64,000 nt of DNA from Anolis sagrei (GCF_037176765.1 NC_090023.1:154917663-154981662), one strand, 5' to 3'. Shown: positions 22,011 to 34,711, counted from the stretch's first letter. Notes: generated by a model not told the origin, from the letters alone. Program-made: numbers and translations.

Positions 22011-22319
22011 ATAGATATAGATAGACATATATGATTCACACACAGAGAGCTATAGTATCATAGATTAAAAAGGGACCCCGAAAGAAGAACAATGATATGT
22101 TGCATGTTCCAGAGTAGGCAAAACAGGCAATCTCCACATCAACACTGACAAAGAAACAGCAAGAAATACTGTTTAGCCGCAAGCATAAAGAAATGACATA
22201 TATTAGAAACCAACACTTTCTCCTTACTTTATTTTTCAGATCACCAGACTGGGCCACAGCAACACGTGGAAGGGGACGGCTTGTCTTGCTATAGATTTTC
22301 AATGAATATCTCATAGAGT

Positions 22320-22650
22320 CTCAACCAATTTGTGACAGCCACAAAAACAAAGTTTCTGGAGTATAACACCTACTTTCAAAGTATTGCCCAGTTAAACAGG
22401 AAATAACACTTTTAAACCAGAAACAGGATTTTTCCCCCAAAATTTGTTACATAGTGTAATAGAATACAAAATATAAAAATAGATGCTCAGGTCCAATACT
22501 TGTACTACCTAATGCATTTTAAATTGACGTAATATTTCCACAAAACAGTAAATGAAATCAACATATTATCAACCTTCCATTAGGCTGTCTAATAATCGAT
22601 TTACATTGAAACCAATGTGCATTTTAAGACAGATGTCTGTATGGAGGACC
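22320..22650. other. No recognised feature
   Basis: This is A/T-rich sequence with no reading frame, repeat or splice-flanked exon that I can support. Confidence 0.4.
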
Positions 22651-23060
22651 TTATTTGTTTATTTTGCATATTTGTATCCCATCCTTCTCATCTCTGAGGA
22701 AGGAGCCCCCGGTGGCGCAAGGGGTTAAACCCCTGTGCCGGCAGGACTGAAGACCAAGAGGTCGCAGGTTTGAATCCGGGGAGAGGCGGATCAGCTCCCT
22801 CTATCAACTCCAGCTCCTCATGGGACATGAGAGAAGCCTCCCACAAGGATGATAAAACATCAAAATCATACAGGCGTCCCCTGGGCAACGTCCTTGCAGA
22901 TGGCCAATTCTCTCACACCAGAAGCGACTTGCAGTTTCTCAGGTCGCTCCTGACATGACAAAAAAAATCATGAGGAGTGACTCAGAGCGGCTTACAACAG
23001 GCAACCATTTGATGCCAATTGCAATTAAAACAGTAATTCAAACATTAAATTGTTAAAACT
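22650..23060 (-). mobile_element. L2/CR1-group LINE 3' tail split by a SINE
   Basis: TTATTTGTTTATTTTGC with TGTATCCCATCC on the left and GACTCAGAGCGGCTTAC on the right are two parts of one reversed LINE terminus. The SINE at 22703-22967 lies between them. Confidence 0.6.
22703..22967 (+). mobile_element. tRNA-derived squamate SINE
   Basis: The head has a Pol III A box (GTGGCGCAAGGGGTTAA) and B box (GGTTTGAATCC). The body ends in GCAGTTTCTCAGGTCGCTCC followed by an A run. Degenerate copies of ATCTCTGAGGA flank it. It is a different family from the SINE at 36164. Confidence 0.75.
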
Positions 23061-23559
23061 TTCATTTAAAATCACACAAATTCAAATCATAGTCCAGGTC
23101 AAACCAATTGCCAGTAACAGTCTTGGCTCCATATTCAATTCTGCCGATTTGGTACAGCAGATTTCTCCGTTAATTATGTTGAACACTGCTTTGAGATCAA
23201 TAAAATGCCAAGTGTTTTGGTGCTGGGTCTGGGGGCAAGCATGAAGGGTCTAATGTTCTCTGTGAAAGCTGACTGAGAGACCAAAAAAAAACTCTGGAGA
23301 CCCATCAATCTCTATTTATTTAGAATTCACAAGAAGATCAAAGTTAGGATGTAGGTAACAATACTTTTTATATGCTCTTCTGCTCTGCTAACAAGAGGCT
23401 GCAATGTGTTCATTCTAGAACACTCCCTTCTTCTGGTTGAATCTTTTAGAGGTTGTAAATTCTCAGAGATAATATTTACAGGAAATTAACTCAATTAAGT
23501 CCTGGACTTTTTGGCAGCTGTGAGGTGAAGGCTGCTCAAATGACACATGGGTGGCATTC
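23061..23559. other. Unassigned sequence before second flank block
   Basis: No gene or element is confidently recognised. It lies between the LINE/SINE insert and the point (about 23560) where unit 2 resumes its alignment with unit 1 position 550. Confidence 0.4.
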
Positions 23560-23890
23560 TGTAGAGAGAATCCTACTTCAAAAGACCTTCCTTTTAAAAG
23601 TCCATGGCATCTCTGAGTGTTTAATCCACTAGACTGTAATAGCTCATACTGTACATCCAGCTTCAAAAGGTCATGTTTATTTGGCATTGGTAAAGAACGG
23701 GTACTGCTTTTTTATTTGCAATATATCTGTCGATCCTCTGCTGTTTCATTGGCACAGCTGAGTTGTGTGTACCAGATTGGGAACATTGTGTCTTGTTCAT
23801 TTTACCCATAATTATGAGAAACAAGAGCACAATTGTTCGCTTCTTCTTTTGTTAGGGGAATTTAATCCATTGATATTTTGATTGAAGCGT

Positions 23891-24942
23891 TTAATTGTTC
23901 TTTCCATGTTCTTCCTGTTTTTCCACCCTCACTTCTACTCTTGATGTTGACGTGCTTGGGGTCTCCTCGACTTTTTCTGGGGATTCTGTTCTAAATCTTT
24001 TGACTTGCATCATTTGTCCTGGGGTATATTGGTAATCTTGTCCCTCTTTATTCCTCTTGATTGTTTTCAGGAACTCATTTGCTTTCTCTTTCGAAGTTAT
24101 CCATATTTTTTCATTTTTATAGGTCGCCATTAGTCCTTCACCTTTTTCCCATCTGAACCTGATATGCTGTCGTTTAAGTTCCTCTGCTAAGTTTTTGTAT
24201 TTCCTTCTTTTCTGGATTGTTGATTATGTTCCTTTAGAATAATATTTTTTTTGTCTTTGTAATATGGTGGGGTTTTGTAGCTCTTTTTGAGAATTTCATC
24301 CCTGATGTATTTTCTACTGAATTGCACTATAACATCCCTCTCTACTTTGTATTTTTTGGCGTAATTCGTCGATATCCGATACGTCCTGTCTATATTGGTT
24401 TCTGCGTCTTCTTCCGGGATTTCCAGTAATTCCGCGGTCATAGCTGTGACTATTTGCCTCAGATTTTCTTGCAATTCTTCCTGAATATTTCTAAATCTTA
24501 AGTAATATTCCAGTTCTTTTTGTTCGGCTTGGTCTTGTCTAGCCTCCATCTTTTCTTCTCTAAGTTCTATGTCTTCTAGCTTTTCCTTCATCTTTTCTTG
24601 AGTTTTTTCCAATTTAATCATATCTATCTGATTTTTCTTCATGTCCTGTCTCATGACATCCATTTCCTTCTTCATCTCTCCGAGTTCATTAGTAATTTCT
24701 CTCCTCATTTTTGCCATTTCCTCTGTTAAATCATTCCTAAGGCTCATCCTTTCGTCTTCCACTATTTTCTGGTATGCGTCTTGTTTTTCTTGGTTTGCTT
24801 CCTGTTGTTCTAATATATTTTTTATTTCCTTTAATATTTCCTTTCCTGTTGGGTTTCCAGATGTTGAGCCTCTTCTTTGTTCTGTTTGTTCTACTTTTTC
24901 GATTTTTTCGATTTTTTCTGTTTTATTCTTCGGTGTTGTCAT
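23891..24942 (-). pseudogene. L1 ORF1 (inverted segment)
   Basis: The frame starts at 24942 and runs 251 codons. It has a Lys/Glu-rich N-terminus and a long coiled coil (MRREITNELGEMKKEMDVM), then the RRM-like part (LRFRNIQEELQENL, TYRISTNYAKKYK) and RKYIRDEILKKSYK. It shifts frame near 24190; the C-terminal domain continues at 24130-23891 (YKNEKIWITSKEKANEFL). ORF1p is the RNA-binding trimer of L1. Confidence 0.85.
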
Positions 24943-26576
24943 GGCTACCCACCTCTCTAAGACTTTTTCTAGATTAATTTTGGCTGTCGTTGTGTGTTCT
25001 TTCTTCTGCTCTTCCTCTTCTCCTCTCTTGGTTCCTCTTAATTAATTTATTGGTATTATTATTAATTTAAATTGTTTATTTGATTTTACAATAATTTTAT
25101 TATGCTACAATTCAGTATTTCCAATCAGATCCAGAAATAAAATAAATAAATAAAAAAGCACTTTCAATTTCAATGTACACTTTCAATCCTGCACAGATCT
25201 CTATCTATTTCTCTATACTGTTAATATTATTCTGTCTTCCGTTACTGATATTTGGTTGTATTGTAGGTGTGGTGCTTGTAATAATGCTTGTAATTTATTG
25301 TGTGTGTGTGTTGCTTCTTTAATTACATATAGCTAATTGGTCAAGTGCTTCAGTGTGTCTTAATTTCCTATCTTATCTTCTGTGTAACTTAATTCTTTAT
25401 TTAATACAAATAGTTCAATAGATCTACAGTCTTAAATCAATAATTAATTAGATAAATTAGATGCTTGGTTCCTTTTTCAAAACAATCAGTACCTTAACTC
25501 TTACAGAGACTCATTTAATCATTTATTCTTACTTTGGATCTTTCCGTGTAAAGTCTGTTGACCTTTCCTTCTTGCTTCTTTCTCTGGTTGGCCTGGAGCT
25601 CTGTGTGCGTCTCCTGTCCCTTCCTCCTGTTTACTTATTTGATTCATTTAATTTATTGATTATGCACGATTTTTTTGTGCATCTTCGTCTCTTCCTTCCT
25701 CTCTAGGCCTTCCTCTCTCTCTTCTCCTCCTTGCTGTCCACTTCCGCCTTCTCCCCCTTCCCAGAGTGCCCCGCAAGCTGCCACTTCCGGTGTGTCCTTT
25801 TTTCTTCTTCCCGGGGGGGGGGGGAGCGTGCCTCGTGGGTATTCCACTTCCACCTTCTCCCTTCCCCAGAGTGCTCTGCGGGATGTCCCCTCCTTCCTTT
25901 CACTTATAGTCCTTTCCTTGCTTCCGGGGGGAGCGTGCCTCATGGATTCTTCAGCGTCTTGCGAGAGAGGAGGCTGTGGTGTTCTCAAGGCCAATATGGC
26001 AGGGTAGGTTTCTTACTGTTCTGTCTTTTACTTTTAATTTTTTGGACCCTTCTTCTCTCCTCTCTCCTCTCCTCTCCTTTCCACCCCGCGATTTAGCGGC
26101 CTTTTTAAAATTTATTTTATTTAAATTCTTCTGTAATTGTTGTAGATGGTGGTATTTTTTATATTTAGCAATGTTCTTTTTCCCTTCTGCTTATTTTCTT
26201 CCTTCTCTCTTCTTTGAATTATTATTTCCCAAATTTTCTCTTTCTTTCTTCTCATTAACTACGGGTCCATAAGGGATGGTATGTTCTACTCACCGCTCTA
26301 GATCCTTCTCTCCACGTCCTTAAAATTGGTGGCGTTCGGTCAGCTGTTGTTCCCAAGTCCAGATCCCTGGATGAGATACCCCTGACACGAGCTGCTACCC
26401 TCAGATACCCCTTGAGGGGGACCAGCACTCGAGACTGTCGGATTGGGGTGTCCAGGGGTTTTGCGTTACTCAGGCTCTCGATCCAGCCCAAGGGAGAAGG
26501 CTTCTTTCGCCTCTGCTCGCAGGTTAGGGTTGACCCTGAGGAGTTCCTCTAGAGTCCAGCCAGCTGCCATTGACAC
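24943..26576 (-). promoter_or_regulatory. L1 5'UTR/internal promoter region (inverted)
   Basis: About 1.6 kb lies between the ORF1 start and the inversion breakpoint. The outer 900 bp is C/T-rich and CpG-bearing. Its length matches the 5'UTR of the second L1 (49613-51303). The frames at 25653-26096 on both strands are composition artefacts. The element's original 5' end should lie at about 26576, near the text GCTGCCATTG. Confidence 0.65.
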
Positions 26577-29500
26577 CAAACCAGAAGTATTTAATAGAAT
26601 TATACAAGGAAAATATGACTTAATAGCACTACAAGAAATTCACATTGCACAAAAACACTCAGCATACACTGTTCAGAAAAAATTAGGCAAAGAATTTTTC
26701 TCACTGGCACAAGAAAAGAAAAGAGGAGTAATCCTATATGTAAATCCAAACCTAGACCCACACCTCACATTCAAAGATGAAGAAGGAAGAATAATAGGAG
26801 TCACATTAAAAATCGACAACCAAAAAACGCTGGTGTGCAACATCTACGCACCTAACGGACCCAAATAGAAATTTACGCAAAAACTTAGAAATTTAATACA
26901 GGAAGAAGAATATGACCATTTAATATTAATGGGGGACTATAATGGGATCATAAATAGCAGCTACAATAAAAAAACAGAGACCAAACAACAGAAAACAACG
27001 AACGCAAACCTCCTACCTAAAACACTGGTCAACCTTCTAGAGGATCTAAATCTACAAGACGTATGGAGAATCCATCATCCAGGAGAGCGGGATTTCACAT
27101 ACTTTTCGGCGAGACACAGAAGCTGGACTAGAATAGATATAGTCTTGACCACACACTCACTATCCTCCAAAATAGATAAAATAGAAATATTAACAAGGAT
27201 AGACTCAGACCATAGCCCAATGGAATTCATCTACAACCAGAAAAGAAGACAAGGAGAGTGGCAACTCAATGATAATCTCCTGAAAGATCAAGAGACTCAA
27301 CAAATTATTAGAACATATTTAACAAATTACTTCGAAATAAATGAAACAGAGGATGTAGATATTCAGACAATATGGGATGCAGGAAAAGCAGTAATTAGAG
27401 GGATTTGTATACAGCAGACTGCTATAAGAAACAAGAAGAGAAACGAACAGATGAGAACAATAACAACAAAATTAAACGAGGCAGAAGGAAAACTGAAACA
27501 AGAGCCAAGAAACTCAAAATTGATATACGAAATAGAAGTATTACTTAAGAAAAGGATTGAAGCGGAATCAGAACAGATGGCAAAAAAATTAAAATATGCG
27601 AAGCAATCATATTTCTACAATGCAAACAAAGTGGGAACTTGGCTGGCAAGAAAGATTGGAAGAATGAAACAAAAGCAATATATCACGAAGATCATTACAG
27701 ATAAAAGAGAATATACAAAGGATAAAAATATAATAAACCAGTTTAATGACTATTATGGAGCACTATACTCTAGAGGGGATCCCAAGATGGATGAAATAAC
27801 TTGCTACTTGGGAAAGCAAAAACTGGAGAAGATCTCTGAAGAACATCAAGAAAACCTGAACAAAGAAATAACGACCCAAGAAATTCAAAATGCTATCAAA
27901 AAATTGGACATTTCAAAAACACCAGGACCAGATGGGCAGGACCAGCCGCCTTCTATAAGATGTACGAAAGAGAGTTAATACCCAAACTAAAGAGATTAAT
28001 GAATCAGGCATTGGAAACGCAAAAAATCCCTAATACATGGAAACAAGCAAAAATAATAATGATCCACAAAGAAGGAGCAGACAAAACAGATGTAAAGAAC
28101 TACCGTCCTATTTCGTTACTCAATGTGGACTACAAAATCTATGCAAATATAATTGCCGAAAGATTGAAACATTTCCTGAAAGAATGGATTGAAGAAGAGC
28201 AAGCCGGCTTCCTACCACAGTGCCAAATTAAGGACAATGTCAGAATAATTGTGAACATCATAGAATATTACGAAAAAAACATAGACAAAGAATGCGCACT
28301 GCTTGCACTAGACGCAGAAAAGGTGTATGACCGAATTAACTGGGAGTTCTTTTTAGCACTATTCAAAGAATTAGATATGGGATACCACTTCATCAACTCA
28401 ATAAATGCAATATATAAGTATCAGGAACCCAAAATATGTATAAATGGATCCACAACAGAAAACATACAAATACTAAAAGGCACCCGACAAGGGTGCCCAC
28501 TGTCCCCATTGCTCTTCATAATGTCACTCGAAATACTCCTCAACAACATCAGAAAGGATAGCAGACTTAAAGGAACAAGAATAAGAAAACATTCCTATAA
28601 GAGCATTTGCGGACGACATAATTTGTATGATAGAGGACCCGATAGAAAATCTAGAAAAGTGGATAAATAAAATTGAAGAATTCGGTGCACTAGCAGGATT
28701 TACTATAAATAAAAACAAGACAAAATTACTAACAAAAAACATAACGAAAGAACGCCAGAAAATGCTAGAAGGAAAAAGTGGTATACAAGTGGTGGACAAA
28801 ATAAAATATCTCAGCATAAACATAACCTCAAAAAATTCACAACTACTGAAAAATAATTATGAAGCAAAGTGGAATGAAATCAACAAAGAGATGGAGAAAT
28901 GGAAACATTTGAACCTCTCCATGTTAGGGAGAATCTCAGCTATTAAAATGATGGTACTACCGAAACTCCTTTTCTTATTTCAAGCTATCCCAATAATCAG
29001 GAATGCGCAAACGATTAAAAAATGGAACAAAGAAATTAGCAAATTCATTTGGAGAGGAAAGAAGCCCAGAATAAAATTTATAAGTTTGATTGACAGTAAA
29101 GGAAGAGGCGGATTAGGACTCCCAGACCTACAATTATATCACGATGCATGTGGCCTCATCTGGGTAAAAGGATGGGCTAACTTAAATAAACCAAAAATAC
29201 TGGCATTAGAAGGTCATGATCTGCGCAGCGGCTGGCACGCATACCTTTGGTATGCTAAAAGGAAAATAGAAAAAAAATTGGCAATCACTTTGTCAGGTCT
29301 TCATTAATCAAAATCTGGGAGAGGTATAAAAACAAATTCTATCAAAAAACGCCCCTATGGATCTCCCCATTGGAAGCATCACAAAGAAGAGAGCTTGGAT
29401 GGGAATGTTGGCCTAAGTATAAAGACATATTAAAAAAAGACAGAGAGGGAATCAAGTTAAAGACACTGGAAGAGATTAAGGTAACATATGGCGAAATCTC

Positions 29501-30230
29501 ATGGTTTCAACATAGACAACCGAACAAAGCTTTTAATAAAGACAAAACAGAAGGATTCAAAAACAAAGAAAAATATTGGGAAAGGATTATGTCATCTGAG
29601 AAAAAAGGAATAACCAAATTATATAAAATCCTGCTATACTGGAAAACAGAAAGAAGCAACACAAACAGCTACATAACAAAATGGACAGCCAACCTAGGAT
29701 ATACCATAGGACTGCCGGAATGGGAAAAAATCTGGAAGACAAAATTAAAATGGACTAACTCTTATAGTTGAAGAGAAAACTGGATTAAAATGATGTTTCA
29801 GTGGTACCTTACTCCAAGCAAGTTAGCGAAATACTACAAAATCTACCCAAAAGCTGCTGGAAGTGTAAAGACAAGAAAGGCACCTTCTTTCATCTTTGGT
29901 GGACCTGTGAAAAAGTCAAAAAAAATTGGATAGAGATCCATGATATAACAACTAGAATATTAGAAATTAGAATAGAAATGAAAGCGGAATATTACCTATT
30001 AGGAATTCTAGCCTTTGAGGTGGAGAAGAACAAACTCTTTTTCCATATAGCAACCGCAACTAGCCAGCAAGTGGGAAAATGAGTAATTGCCAATGTTGGG
30101 TGACTGGAAATTAAAACTAATGGACATCATGAATATGGACACTTTGACGCAATATATGAGATCGAACCAGACGACTGGCGTGAGCAAAACCGACTGGTCT
30201 CCAATCAAGGCATACTTAGAAACAAGTTAA
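26577..30230 (+). pseudogene. L1 ORF2 endonuclease/reverse transcriptase, broken
   Basis: Endonuclease motifs are LIALQEIHIAQKH, IYAPNGPK, LMGDYNG and DSDHSPMEF (26577-27230). RT motifs are YRPISLLNVDYKI, LDAEKVYDRINW, GTRQGCPLSPLLF and FADDIICMIEDP (28080-28650). The zinc knuckle CWKCKDKKGTFFHLWWTC lies near 29855. Several frame changes and a stop near 26866 separate the pieces, so it is inactive. Confidence 0.88.
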
Positions 30231-30649
30231 GAATTGATATGATAAGAAGACATTCTAACAGAAGATAACACTAATACTAACAAAGCCATAGGGGAATCAA
30301 TAAGTAAACAAAAATGCTAACACACTCCATGCCCCACTTTCCAAACCGAGCACATCCCCCCCGTTCCCCTTTAGCTAGAGAGCACCCTCCCACTTTCTTC
30401 CCCCCTCCCATACCCCTCTATCCCTCCATAGGATAGGTATATGTCTTCCCTACCCTCTCTACCCTTACTACCCTGATTCTTTTAATTAAAAATAGATATG
30501 TCAATGATCTACACCCGTTTGATGTATTGCTAATACAAAACTGCAATAAAAATAATTCAAAAGAAAAAGAAAAAAAGAAACAAGAGCCCAATTGTTCGAT
30601 TATAGGTAATTTTTCCTTGACAGCAGGCTAGTGACAAAACAAACCAACT

Positions 30650-31035
30650 ACAAAGGCTCTGCTGGTGCTGCCGTTGCTGATGCCATCGTGGCTCCATCTT
30701 CTTGAACAAGATCTACATTGAAATTAGAATCCTGCCTTTATTTCTGTGCGAATGCCTCCTGTTTTTACATTTTGAGGAAAGTGAGGGCAAACATTTAAGT
30801 CTATCTTATACCTGCCAATTCAAAAATGTTAATTTAGTCATGTACTTTTCAGTAAAATTTGCACAACATGTGTTACTTCTTTCACCTTACAGAAGAAAAT
30901 ATGAGGCAATAATTTCCCCTAAAACACTAATAACTTGCTTTTCACACTTGTAACAGATAAAACAACTGTTTAAAACTCAAAATAGACTTACAGCTGCATT
31001 TAGTAAAATTAACTTCTTTTGTAGACTCAAATAAA
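30650..31035. repeat. Duplicated 5' flank, unit 2 copy (last block)
   Basis: Aligns with 2247-2640 of unit 1. The junction at 30648-30660 is the unoccupied form of the Penelope site. Confidence 0.7.
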
Positions 31036-31804
31036 GTTTTGGAACAAACAAACAAAATCCTTAATGTAACCAATAATTTCCTATGGTGTAATTATAGTTC
31101 AGGAAAAGAATGTGCTCCAGCTTTTGTTATAGATTAGATAGAGAGAAAAGCCGCATATAACCATTCAGATTACTCTTCAGGAAGACTTAAATTGTGGAGG
31201 TAATAACAGGTAAATACACAAGCCATCCTGCCACATGTCTTCCCAATTTCCTGGCCATTATACAGAACTGTTTTAACACACTGCACTGAAGATCCAAGTA
31301 TATCCATCTATATTTATCTAGAACTCATGGTGTGATTTTGTAATCGAGTCTTATTAGAATTCTGAATCTGTTCATACAACATGGTTAAAACCCTTTTCAG
31401 ATCTTTGGCAGTATACCTGTAAAGGTCTGTAGAGCATGTAGTTTACCCAGAGATGATGTGGGTAGGTGTACATATCTCCAGAATCTCAGAAAAGTGGGTT
31501 TGGACTGTCACTCTCAGAATCCACCATTAGTTGGATTTTCTGGGATTTGTAGCCCAAACAGAGCTAAAAGAAAATTCTATCCCAGGTTTCCCCTGGAATT
31601 TAGCTATGTCTGGAAGGACCCTCAGAAAAGCAAAGAGAGATCATCTTTCGGAAGCATCTTTGATGGAGATAAGGCATCCTTCTCTTTGGCTGCTCCTAGA
31701 TTGTGGAGTGTTCTTGCATGCTAGGTCAGGTATTACCCCTCTTCATTGTCTTTATATCAATGGGAAAATTTGAGAATATGTTTGACAGCTTATTAGCTTC
31801 TGAA
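31036..31804. other. Unit 2 upstream sequence; possible LINE remnant
   Basis: This stretch does not align with unit 1. Near 31675 the frame reads SFSLAAPRLWS, like the conserved tail motif of L2/CR1-group LINEs, so 31575-31790 may be an old fragment. Nothing else is recognised. Confidence 0.35.
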
Positions 31805-32100
31805 CAGGCATGTAGCCGGGGCTCGGGGGGCTTCAGCCCCCCCCCCCCACGAAATTTTCATGGTGGTTCACAAAAAGGCCTTACTGGTGCATTATTTAAA
31901 CTGTTGTGTTTATTCATATCATGATCTGATCACCATACTCAATATATCCCATATGCATGGGGGTATTGGGGTAATGATACAAAAGGTTTGCTAGGCTAGA
32001 CCCTCTTTCACTCAGCCCCCCCAAAACTCAGCCCCCCCGAACCCCCCCTTGAAAAAAATTCACACCCCCCCCCCGAAACGAAATCCTGGCTACGGGCCTG
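31805..32100. mobile_element. hAT-like MITE with CAGGC..GTAGCC ends
   Basis: The ends CAGGCATGTAGCCGGG and the complement CAGGCCCGTAGCCAGG enclose 296 bp with several C runs. The flanks are perfect 8-bp duplications, CTTCTGAA (31797-31804 and 32101-32108). Confidence 0.85.
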
Positions 32101-32288
32101 CTTCTGAAGAAGGTATTTTAAAACATTTTCTTTTTAATTCAAGATATTACCACTTATCTGTTTTCCTTTGGTCACAATAGGACCATTATACAAGATTAAT
32201 AGCCATTATCAGTTCTAGAGATCTATTGTTCAGTTTTTTATAGGTCATGTGAATGAGAAACAGAGGCTGCATTATGTAACTCAGGGCC

Positions 32289-32295
32289 TATAAAA
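32289..32295 (+). promoter_or_regulatory. TATA box, collectin unit 2
   Basis: TATAAAA lies in a block conserved with 4218 and 62632. The unit 2 version is closer to the TATA consensus than the TATATAA of units 1 and 3. Confidence 0.6.
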
Positions 32296-32319
32296 GGAGG
32301 GCTAAATTCCTAGTAGATA

Positions 32320-32363
32320 ATTTCTGTTAAGGTCTTCATAGAGCATCAAAAATTGCAAAGAAA
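32320..32363 (+). other. Noncoding exon 1 of collectin unit 2 (inferred)
   Basis: The leader is conserved with unit 1 (CTTCATAGAGCA) and ends before the donor GTGAGTGG at 32364. The start is placed by TATA spacing only. Confidence 0.5.
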
Positions 32364-32383
32364 GTGAGTGGATTAATTTATCT

Positions 32384-32384
32384 C

Positions 32385-32423
<39 letters not shown>

Positions 32424-32660
32424 CGACATTTATATCGTATATTGTATGTCTATATATTCACAAGATATATAGACATACAATATATTATATTATTAGCATA
32501 GTACAATATCAGTATTATATATTACTATATTATACTATACCATTATATTATAATATTATTAGTAATATCACATGTAATATAAGCATATATAATTATAATA
32601 TCATATTAGTAGTAGTAGTATATTGTATTACATTATAATATTATAAATATTATATGTATA
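32384..32660. repeat. ATTT microsatellite and A/T-only tract
   Basis: A TTTA tetranucleotide run (about 32384-32425) is followed by about 230 bp of TATA/ATTA sequence with local inverted repeats. It replaces the MITE seen at the corresponding place in units 1 and 3. Confidence 0.8.
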
Positions 32661-33628
32661 CACAATTATTATGTGGCAGATATTGGAGAGAAACTGATAA
32701 ACAATATGGCGGCTGCTACCAAATCCATATAAGAATGGATCAACTTGCATTGTTCTCAACAAATTTGATTAATTGCAAACAGGCTAGATCTTCCTTAATC
32801 CAGTCTTTACCATCTTTAGCTGATGTTCACATCTTTCTGTGCTTACCTTATAATTACCTATGACTTTAATACCTTGTTGTTGTTGTTTTTAAAAAGCAGT
32901 ATAATATGTTACTCTCTTGATCTCGTTATTTAACGCTTTCATTAAAATGCAGCTGGGAAACTATTCCCTTGAAGATTTTGTTGACAAAAATAAAATTGAA
33001 TTTCTGTACTTTAAAAAATGATGCTAAAAATGGGGGGAAATGTGCATGTCAGGTTTATAACACAAGCAGTTATGAACATGATAGGTTCTGTAGGTTTGTT
33101 CTTAAGTTGAACTTGTGTGTTAGTCAGAACAGGTACATTTTTAAGTGTAACTCCAAATACACACACACAAAAGATTTGGATAGCATGGGGAAGGGTTAAC
33201 ATCCCTATGGTGTTTGTGTTGTTGTCTGTGCCCCTGCTCAGAAGATTTTATCTCACTTTCTGTCCCAGTGATCATTGAATTTTATCAAATGTGTCTTGTT
33301 AAGGAAATCAGCTTCAGTTGAAATACGTTTTCCCCATGATAATTCTTTCAGGGGTGAATTTCTCTTCCTAGAGGTAGATTTCTCTCACTTCCTGTTGTGT
33401 TCTCCCCCCTCCCCTGCCTATTTGTAACTATGAGTCATTTGTAAGTCAGATGTTTGTACCTCTGGGACTGCCTGTACAAATGGGGGGAGACCTGCACTGT
33501 GATACCCTATTCTATGGAAGTGGGACAACGGTTTTTCCCCCTGGTGATAATATCCTTTTCATATTTGCCTGACATAGCATTGAATCAATGGAATTTATCA
33601 TCAGGACAGAATTGCCAAAATACATTCT

Positions 33629-34433
33629 TTTTTTTTTTTTTTTAAAGAATTTTATTAATTTTTATATAGATTACAATGAAAGAGTGAGGACAATAAAGTA
33701 TAGGAAAGCGAGGAAGTGAAGAAAAAAGAAGAAAAAAGAAGAAGCAAAGAAGTATGCTAAAATCCCAAATAACCCCTAAATTTTTTTAAAAAAAATTAAC
33801 TACAAAAATACACAAAAAATCCACAAAAAAGAAAAAACCAAAAACAAAACAAAAAAGTGACTTCCATTCCATCTTCTTGGATCATATCTACTTATTATTC
33901 AAAAATTTAAAATAAGTTCAAAAATAAATTGTCTCTCTTGTTTCTTATTTTCCCAAATTGTCCAGATATTCATGGAGATTATCCCAATTCGTTCTTCTTA
34001 GTATCATACCTGTATTTTTCTTCAACAAAAAAGTCAATTCATCCATTCTTTGCACTAGAGCAGGGGTCTTCAAACTTTTTAAGAAGAGGTCACAGTTTCT
34101 CAAACTGTTGGAGGGCCGGATTATAATGTGGAAAAAAAGAATGAATTCTTTTTTGCATGTATCTTATTTGTAGTGCAAAAAAAAACCCACTTAAAAACAA
34201 TACAATAATTAAAATGAAGAACAATTTTAACAAATATAAACTTTTTTTAGTATTTCAATGGGAAGTGTGGGCCTGCTTTGGCTGATGAGATAGGATTGTT
34301 GTTGTTGTTGTTGTTGTGTGCTTTCAAGTCGTTTCACTTAGGTTGACCTTGAGCGAGGGCCAGGTAAATGACCTTAGAGGGCCGTATCCGGCCCTCAGGC
34401 CTTAGTTCAAGGACCCCTGCACTAGAGTGTACA
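33629..34433 (-). mobile_element. L1 3' end fragment, split by a hAT MITE
   Basis: A 16-base T run starts it, followed by an L1 3'UTR-like reverse complement. Frame traces at 34000-34055 resemble the ORF2 C-terminus region. The hAT MITE at 34061-34419 sits within it. Unit 1 sequence resumes at about 34434 (compare 5000). Confidence 0.6.
34061..34419. mobile_element. hAT MITE with CAGGGGTCC ends, copy 3
   Basis: The 359-bp element starts CAGGGGTCTTCAAACTT and ends AAGGACCCCTG, opposite in orientation to the copies at 6284 and 7028. The perfect 8-bp duplication is CACTAGAG (34053-34060 and 34420-34427). It has an internal GTT run. Confidence 0.88.
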
Positions 34434-34711
34434 AAAAATGGAGTCCACTCCCTAGCTCTTTTAGGCAACATTGGGGGGGAAAATTGTTGTTTCTTTTGGT
34501 CTGCATATGTTCAAATTCTGAAACAGCAATAGTCACTAGTTGGGTGTTCTGGGAATTATCATTCAAAAAGCAATTTTTTCCCAAGTAAAACTAGAAAGTC
34601 AGTGCAAGTCAACAGCTAGTTTTCATTTCACTGAAGTGCAAGGCAAATTAGTTTGCATAAGCTAAGAATGTCTTAACTTTTTCGTTTCTCTGCTTTCAAT
34701 TCTTTCCACAG

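Larger units (their letters stand above)
23840..30576 (+). mobile_element. Nearly full-length L1 LINE with 5' inversion
   Basis: The element is 6.7 kb, bounded by a 22-bp target duplication with one mismatch (23818-23839 and 30577-30598; both start GAAACAAGAG). The unoccupied site is at 818-839 in unit 1. Its 5' part (5'UTR, ORF1 and the first codons of ORF2) lies inverted at 23840-26576; ORF2 through the poly-A tail lies in sense at 26577-30576. The break falls within the first 30 codons of ORF2 and little is lost, the signature of twin priming. Both ORFs are broken. The 5'UTR is about 1.6 kb and CpG-rich. Confidence 0.92.

Noticed and set aside
22688-22888. 66-codon frame on the minus strand
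   Set aside because: It lies on the antisense of a tRNA-derived SINE.
25653-26096. Overlapping frames of 110-121 codons on both strands
   Set aside because: They are in the inverted L1 5'UTR and reflect base composition.
26443-26868. 141-codon frame apparently joining new N-terminal sequence to an endonuclease
   Set aside because: It is read across the L1 inversion breakpoint at 26576; the first part is reversed 5'UTR.
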